DNA from: Ramlibacter sp.
Lineage (GTDB): Bacteria > Pseudomonadota > Gammaproteobacteria > Burkholderiales > Burkholderiaceae_C
Direction: 5' to 3'
DNA: 8,895 nt
Assembly: GCA_028292185.1 (NCBI GenBank)
Contig: JAQGMT010000368.1
Location: 1-8,895, forward strand
Shown: one piece after another, positions 5,468-8,895 of the stretch
Numbering within the stretch: position 1 is the stretch's first letter
Layout of the letters: every line of letters begins with the position of its first letter
Made by a program: the position numbers and the translations under genes
Notes under the pieces: model-generated
The model's database searches: none
Seen by the model: only the letters and a program-made list of their open reading frames with translations
What the model was told of the DNA's origin: nothing

Positions 5468-7135
5468 GTGGGGAGCAGCAGCGGGCTCGAACAGGCCCGG
5501 CAGGTTTTCCTGCAGGGCTGCGGCTTGCCGCAGGCATGGGCCGGCAGCCGGCAATGGGTCATCCTCGAAACGGGCTTCGGCCTGGGGCTGAATTTTCTCG
5601 CGGCATGGCTGGCCTGGAAGCACGATCCCAAGCGTCCGGGTCTGCTGCACTTTGTCGCTATCGAAGCGTGGCCAGTGGCCGCGGCCGATTTGCTGCGAAG
5701 CGCGGCTCCGTACGCGGAGCTCGACCCGCTGGCGAGTGGATTGGCGGCGCAGTGGCACGACATGCTGCCCGGGGCTCACCGTCTGGAATTCGAAGGCGGC
5801 CGCGTGCTGCTCACCGTGCACGTCCGAGACCTTGGCCGCGCTTTGCGCGAGCCGCGCCTGCGAGCCGATTCGGTGTTCCTCGACGGCTTCGATCCCGATC
5901 GGACCCCTGCCATGTGGCAGTTGCCGACGCTGAAGGCCGTGGCCCGCCATTGCCGCCGGGGCACCGCGCTCGCCACCTGCGCTGTTGCCGACCCGGTGCG
6001 CCGCGACCTCGTGCAGTGCGGCTTTACCCTGGAAGCGGTCGAGGGCGCGGCGGCGAAACGCAGCGGCCTCAGGGCGCTGTTTTCGCCGGCCTGGGAGCCG
6101 AAGGGCCAACGTCCGGCCAACCGCGTGGCGCCCGCCCACTGTGTCGTGGTGGGCGCGGGCTTGGCCGGGGCCGCTGCGGCGGCCAGCCTGGCGCGGCGTG
6201 GCTGGCAGGTCACCGTGCTGGATGCCGCCGACGCACCTGCGGCCGGCGCCTCGAGCTTGCCCGCGGGACTGCTCGCGCCGAATTTTTCCGCCGACGACAA
6301 CCTGCTGTCGCGCCTCACCCGCAGCGGCATACGCCTGACCTCTCAACAAGCGCGCGGCATGCTGCGCGAAGGCGCGGACTTTCGCTTGCCCGGAGTACTG
6401 GAGGTGCGCGACGCAGCCACGCCGGCCCGCTTGCACGAGCAGGGAGGCTGGGTGAAACCAGCCGCTTTGGTGCGCGCCTGGCTGTCACAGCCGAACATCC
6501 AATGGCGCGGCAACAGCAAGGTGGACCGCATCCGCGTTGAGGGCGGCGAGTGGCAGTTGCTGGACGAACAGGGAGCGACGATGGCCACAGCGAGCCTCGT
6601 CGTCCTTGCAGCGGCTCATGCCACCGGCGCACTATGGGACGCCGCCCTGCCCTTGCAAGCCGTGCGCGGGCAAGTGTCCTGGGGATCGCACGCCAGCGGC
6701 TCCGCGCTCCCGCTGGTCCCCGTCAATGGCAATGGGCACTTGATTGCGCATGTCCCGCTGGACGACGGGCTCGCCTGGTTCTGCGGCTCGACGTTTCAAC
6801 GCGGTGAGACCGATCTCCTGCCACGAGCGGCCGATCACGCCTACAACTTCGAGCGGCTTTCGGCCTTGTTGCCGGCGGCCGCAACCGAAATCTCAGCCGC
6901 CTTCGCCGATGGCTCGGTTCAGGCTTGGACCGGTGTGCGCTGCGCGTCGGCTGATCGGCGTCCGCTGGTCGGGGAACTCGCGCCGGGCCTGTGGGTCAGT
7001 ACCGCCATGGGCTCACGCGGCCTCACCTTCGCCGCGCTCTGCGGCGAACTGCTGGCAGCACGGCTGCACGGCGAGCCTCTGCCGCTGGACCATAATCTGG
7101 CGCAGGCGCTGGACGTGGCTCGGGCGCTGGCTTGA
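5468..7135 (+). CDS. mnmC: Bifunctional tRNA U34 modification enzyme MnmC (shortened N-terminus)
   Basis: Fusion enzyme that finishes mnm5(s2)U at the wobble base of certain tRNAs. The C-terminal FAD oxidoreductase removes the carboxymethyl group from cmnm5U, and the N-terminal SAM methyltransferase then methylates nm5U. The methyltransferase part (about 1-210) shows the SAM loop ETGFGLGLNF (34-43) and the LDGFDPDRTPAMW stretch (138-150), where Thr146 stands where Asn is common. The FAD part begins with the Rossmann motif CVVVGAGLAGAAAAASLARRGW (225-246) and ends with MGSRGLTFAALCGELLA (514-530). At 555 residues it is clearly shorter than E. coli MnmC (668). GLEQARQVF, normally about 30 residues or more into the protein, is here at residue 6. 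GTG 5468 is the first conventional start after the in-frame stop at 5285-5287, only CTG 5420 lies between, and no Shine-Dalgarno is evident. Translational coupling to yggX is likely. The C-terminus (ARALA) is also short. Confidence 0.9.
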   Translation: MGSSSGLEQARQVFLQGCGLPQAWAGSRQWVILETGFGLGLNFLAAWLAWKHDPKRPGLLHFVAIEAWPVAAADLLRSAAPYAELDPLASGLAAQWHDMLPGAHRLEFEGGRVLLTVHVRDLGRALREPRLRADSVFLDGFDPDRTPAMWQLPTLKAVARHCRRGTALATCAVADPVRRDLVQCGFTLEAVEGAAAKRSGLRALFSPAWEPKGQRPANRVAPAHCVVVGAGLAGAAAAASLARRGWQVTVLDAADAPAAGASSLPAGLLAPNFSADDNLLSRLTRSGIRLTSQQARGMLREGADFRLPGVLEVRDAATPARLHEQGGWVKPAALVRAWLSQPNIQWRGNSKVDRIRVEGGEWQLLDEQGATMATASLVVLAAAHATGALWDAALPLQAVRGQVSWGSHASGSALPLVPVNGNGHLIAHVPLDDGLAWFCGSTFQRGETDLLPRAADHAYNFERLSALLPAAATEISAAFADGSVQAWTGVRCASADRRPLVGELAPGLWVSTAMGSRGLTFAALCGELLAARLHGEPLPLDHNLAQALDVARALA

Positions 7136-7161
7136 CGGCCGGCGCAATGCACCCCCGGCGC

Positions 7162-7229
7162 GCTTATCCGCAACATGCGGCTTTTCGCCCGGCAGGCCGC
7201 GCCACCGTTACGGCATATGCTTATCCGCA
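7162..7229 (+). repeat. Direct repeat GCTTATCCGCA, two copies 57 bp apart upstream of cysI
   Basis: The 11-mer is identical at 7162-7172 and 7219-7229. The span given covers both copies and the stretch between them. The downstream copy lies inside an inverted repeat; the upstream copy overlaps a hairpin. Two phased copies in a promoter region suggest a regulator that binds twice, as LysR-type activators do. Confidence 0.6.
7168..7185 (+). terminator. Weak hairpin with T-run after mnmC
   Basis: CCGCA-ACA-TGCGG followed by CTTTT (7181-7185) could end the yggX-mnmC transcript 33 nt after the stop codon. The stem is only 5 bp. It overlaps the first GCTTATCCGCA repeat, so this stretch may instead be, or also be, a regulator half-site. 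Confidence 0.4.
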
Positions 7230-7237
7230 TAACGCCG
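7211..7237. promoter_or_regulatory. Inverted repeat upstream of cysI, candidate activator site
   Basis: TATGC-TTATCC-GCATA (7216-7231) is a perfect 5+5 inverted repeat with a 6-nt spacer, flanked by CGGC on the left and GCCG on the right. It contains TTATCCGCATAA (7221-7232), the close relative of the element in the sbp/yggX gap. It sits about 55-70 bp before the predicted cysI transcription start, a normal place for an activator. CysB is the obvious candidate for a cysI promoter, but this is an inference. Confidence 0.5.
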
Positions 7238-7252
7238 GAACCAAAAAATCGT

Positions 7253-7283
7253 TTGCTTCCATAAGCGACTCTCTTAAAGTCGC
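7253..7283 (+). promoter_or_regulatory. Candidate cysI promoter overlapped by an inverted repeat
   Basis: TTGCTT (7253-7258) and TAAAGT (7275-7280) are 16 nt apart, with 3/6 and 4/6 matches to consensus, as expected for an activator-dependent promoter. The -10 lies inside a perfect 6+6 inverted repeat, GCGACT-CTCTTAA-AGTCGC (7265-7283), which could be a second operator or a site for a repressor. The assignment rests only on pattern and position. Confidence 0.35.
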
Positions 7284-7291
7284 ACTTCATG

Positions 7292-7308
7292 CGGCCTTCG
7301 GGCCGTTT
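7292..7308 (+). other. TTCG-loop hairpin in the cysI leader
   Basis: CGGCC-TTCG-GGCCG (7292-7305) followed by TTT forms a five-pair GC stem closed by the very stable C(UUCG)G tetraloop. It ends 16 nt before the cysI ATG, in the place where a Shine-Dalgarno would be expected nearby. It could stabilise the messenger 5' end, act as a weak attenuator, or affect ribosome access. Confidence 0.45.
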
Positions 7309-7321
7309 CAGCTTCCTTGCC

Positions 7322-8895
7322 ATGTACCAATACACAGATTTCGATAAACAGTTTGTCAAGAACCGCGCCGCCCAGTTTCGCGATCAGCTCGAACGCTGGC
7401 AAGCCGGGACGTTGAGCGACGAAGAGCTGCGTCCCCTGCGCCTGCAGAACGGCTGGTACATCCAGCGGTATGCGCCCATGGCCCGCATCTCCGTGCCCTA
7501 TGGCGAACTCTCCAGCGCGCAGCTGCGTGCGCTGGGCAAGGTGGCCCGCGAATACGACAAGCCTGATGCTCAGCTGCTGAACGACGCGCAGGAAAAACAG
7601 CTGGCGCTCGGCCCCGTGCCCATCCCGGGCACGGATCGCACCGTGGTCACCAAGCTGGAGTATGGCTATGGCCACTTCACGACGCGCACCAACGTGCAGT
7701 TCAACTGGATTCCGATCACCAAGGCCGCGGACGTGATGGACCTGCTGGCCGGCGTCAGCATGCACGGCATCCAGACCAGCGGTAACGCCATCCGCAACAT
7801 CACGACCGAAGAGCTCGCGGGCATTGCGGTGGACGAGATTGCCGATCCGCGTCCGTTCGCGGAGATCCTGCGCGAGTGGGCGGCGCTGCACCCGGAATTC
7901 GCTTTCCTGCCGCGCAAGTTCAAGATCGCGCTGAACGGCGCAAAGGAAGACCGCGCCGCGCTCGGCTGGTACGACATCAGCCTGCAGGTCGTGAAGAGCG
8001 AAGCCGGCGAGCTGGGCTTCAAGGTGCTGGTGGGCGGCGGCATGGGCCGCACGCCGGTGATCGGCACGGTGGTGCGCGAATTCCTTCCGTGGCAGCACCT
8101 CTTGAGCTACCTCGAGGCCTGCATCCGCGTCTACAACCAGTATGGCCGCCGCGACAACATCTGGAAGGCGCGCATCAAGATGCTGGTGAAGTCCGAGGGC
8201 CAGCGCTACATCGACAAGGTCGAAGAAGAGTTCCGGCAGATCGTTGAGATCGATGGCGCGCCGCACACGATCACGCAAGCCGAATACGAGCGCGTGGCAG
8301 CGCAGTTCGTCGCGCCCGAAATCCGTCGCCCGCAGCGCGACGCCGCCGATGCGCGAGTGCACGAAATCATTCGCGCCGACGCCGAGGCCGACCCGCTGTA
8401 CGACCGCTGGCTGCAGCGCAACGTGCTGCCGCACCGCAATCCGCAGCTGCGCGCCGTGGTGCTGTCGTTCAAGCGCCTGGGCCAGAACCCCGGCGATTGC
8501 ACGGCGGACCAGTTCGACGCCTGCGCCGATCTGGCCGACCGCTTCTCCGCCGGGGAGTCCCGCGTCACGCACGAACAGAACCTGCTGCTGCCGTGGGTGC
8601 ACCAGGACGATTTGCCCGAGCTGTGGGCCGCCGCGCGCAAGCTGGGCCTGGCACGTCCCAACATCGGCCTGATCACCGACATGATCGTCTGCCCCGGCGG
8701 CGACTTCTGCTCGCTGGCCAACGCGCGCTCGCTGCCGATCGCCGAGGCGGTCACCGAGCGCTTCCAGGACCTCGACGAGGAATACGACATCGGCGAGATC
8801 AACCTGAATTTCTCCGGCTGCATCAATTCCTGCGGTCACCACCACGCCGGCCACATCGGCATCCTGGGCGTCGACAAGGATGGCAAGGAGTGGTA
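7322..8895 (+). CDS. cysI: Sulfite reductase hemoprotein subunit CysI (nitrite/sulfite reductase family; 3'-partial)
   Basis: Cytoplasmic siroheme/Fe4S4 enzyme that reduces sulfite to sulfide in assimilatory sulfate reduction. The first 524 residues are visible with no stop, and the gene runs off the window. The ATG at 7322 starts MYQYTDFDKQFVKNRAAQFRD, the usual N-terminus of the betaproteobacterial form. Substrate and siroheme residues can be matched to E. coli CysI: Arg122 (FTTRTN), Arg158 (AIRN), Lys199 and Lys201 (LPRKFKIA). The cluster ligands are Cys457 and Cys463 (CPGGDFC) and Cys500 and Cys504 (CINSC), spaced C-X5-C-X36-C-X3-C. GHHHAGHIGILGVDKDG follows, typical of this group. A segment at about residues 81-113 looks longer than in CysI proteins I recall. 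No Shine-Dalgarno precedes the ATG. In relatives, DUF934, cysH, cysD and cysN follow, so a cysteine operon probably continues to the right. Nitrite reduction is a less likely alternative role. Confidence 0.94.
   Translation, partial: MYQYTDFDKQFVKNRAAQFRDQLERWQAGTLSDEELRPLRLQNGWYIQRYAPMARISVPYGELSSAQLRALGKVAREYDKPDAQLLNDAQEKQLALGPVPIPGTDRTVVTKLEYGYGHFTTRTNVQFNWIPITKAADVMDLLAGVSMHGIQTSGNAIRNITTEELAGIAVDEIADPRPFAEILREWAALHPEFAFLPRKFKIALNGAKEDRAALGWYDISLQVVKSEAGELGFKVLVGGGMGRTPVIGTVVREFLPWQHLLSYLEACIRVYNQYGRRDNIWKARIKMLVKSEGQRYIDKVEEEFRQIVEIDGAPHTITQAEYERVAAQFVAPEIRRPQRDAADARVHEIIRADAEADPLYDRWLQRNVLPHRNPQLRAVVLSFKRLGQNPGDCTADQFDACADLADRFSAGESRVTHEQNLLLPWVHQDDLPELWAAARKLGLARPNIGLITDMIVCPGGDFCSLANARSLPIAEAVTERFQDLDEEYDIGEINLNFSGCINSCGHHHAGHIGILGVDKDGKEW

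Noticed and set aside
5348..6436. 362-codon open frame on the - strand opposite yggX and mnmC
   Set aside because: Composition is Arg, Gln, His and Ala rich and lacks any motif. The opposite strand carries well-supported YggX and MnmC, so this is a shadow frame.
7133..7232. Possible frameshift at the mnmC C-terminus, continuing in another frame as GRWLDGRRN...
   Set aside because: MnmC ends slightly early, but the alternative frame has no convincing similarity to MnmC tails and runs into the hairpin and repeat region before cysI. Natural variation of the C-terminus is simpler.
7274..8854. 526-codon open frame on the - strand opposite cysI
   Set aside because: It mirrors the cysI codons in strongly GC-biased DNA. 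Its translation is rich in His, Gln, Arg, Asp and Val with no recognisable domain, while cysI on the + strand has clear family motifs throughout.

Overview
The window is GC-rich, densely packed chromosomal DNA with strong third-position GC bias. It reads like a member of the Burkholderiales (Betaproteobacteria), most likely Comamonadaceae-like. The clues are the sulfite reductase type (CysI with the CINSCGHHHAGHIGILG cluster motif), the YggX-MnmC pair, a stand-alone Sbp and a typical LivHMG cassette. The genus is an inference from remembered families, not a search. I see no mobile element, CRISPR array, tRNA or rRNA.

Layout. (1) Positions 1-2271 on the + strand hold the 3' part of a branched-chain amino acid-type ABC transporter operon: livH (5'-truncated by the window edge), livM and livG, each overlapping the next by ATGA. 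No livF follows livG. (2) Positions 2278-3198 on the - strand encode a LysR-type regulator whose end meets livG with a 6-nt gap. It is divergent from (3) azoR at 3324-3974 (+), an FMN-dependent NADH-azoreductase/quinone reductase. The 125-nt gap between them carries a TTTG-N9-CAAA dyad lying over two back-to-back -35 elements. (4) A bidirectional terminator at about 3991-4024 separates azoR from the convergent sbp gene (4031-5056, -), a periplasmic sulfate-binding protein with a GTG start. (5) Divergent from sbp is a tight pair: yggX (5185-5457, +; iron trafficking/oxidative protection) and mnmC (5468-7135, +; bifunctional tRNA U34 modification enzyme). MnmC appears to lack its usual N-terminal extension. 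(6) A 186-nt regulatory gap leads into cysI (7322 to beyond the window end, +), the sulfite reductase hemoprotein with its Cys4 cluster ligands visible.

How the genes fit together. The right half has a sulfur and iron theme: sulfate capture (Sbp), sulfite reduction by an Fe4S4/siroheme enzyme (CysI), protection or supply of iron for Fe-S clusters (YggX), and maturation of a tRNA wobble base that normally also carries a 2-thio group (MnmC). A 12-bp element, TTATYCGMAYAA, sits at the centre of an inverted repeat both in the sbp/yggX divergent gap and upstream of cysI. This suggests one regulator, plausibly CysB-like, acting at both. The left half is a solute-uptake operon and a LysR/azoreductase detoxification pair with no visible functional link to the sulfur genes. 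I did not find a clearly undescribed system. The most useful leads are the shared element, the cysI leader structures, the overlapping LysR/azoR promoter and the shortened MnmC.
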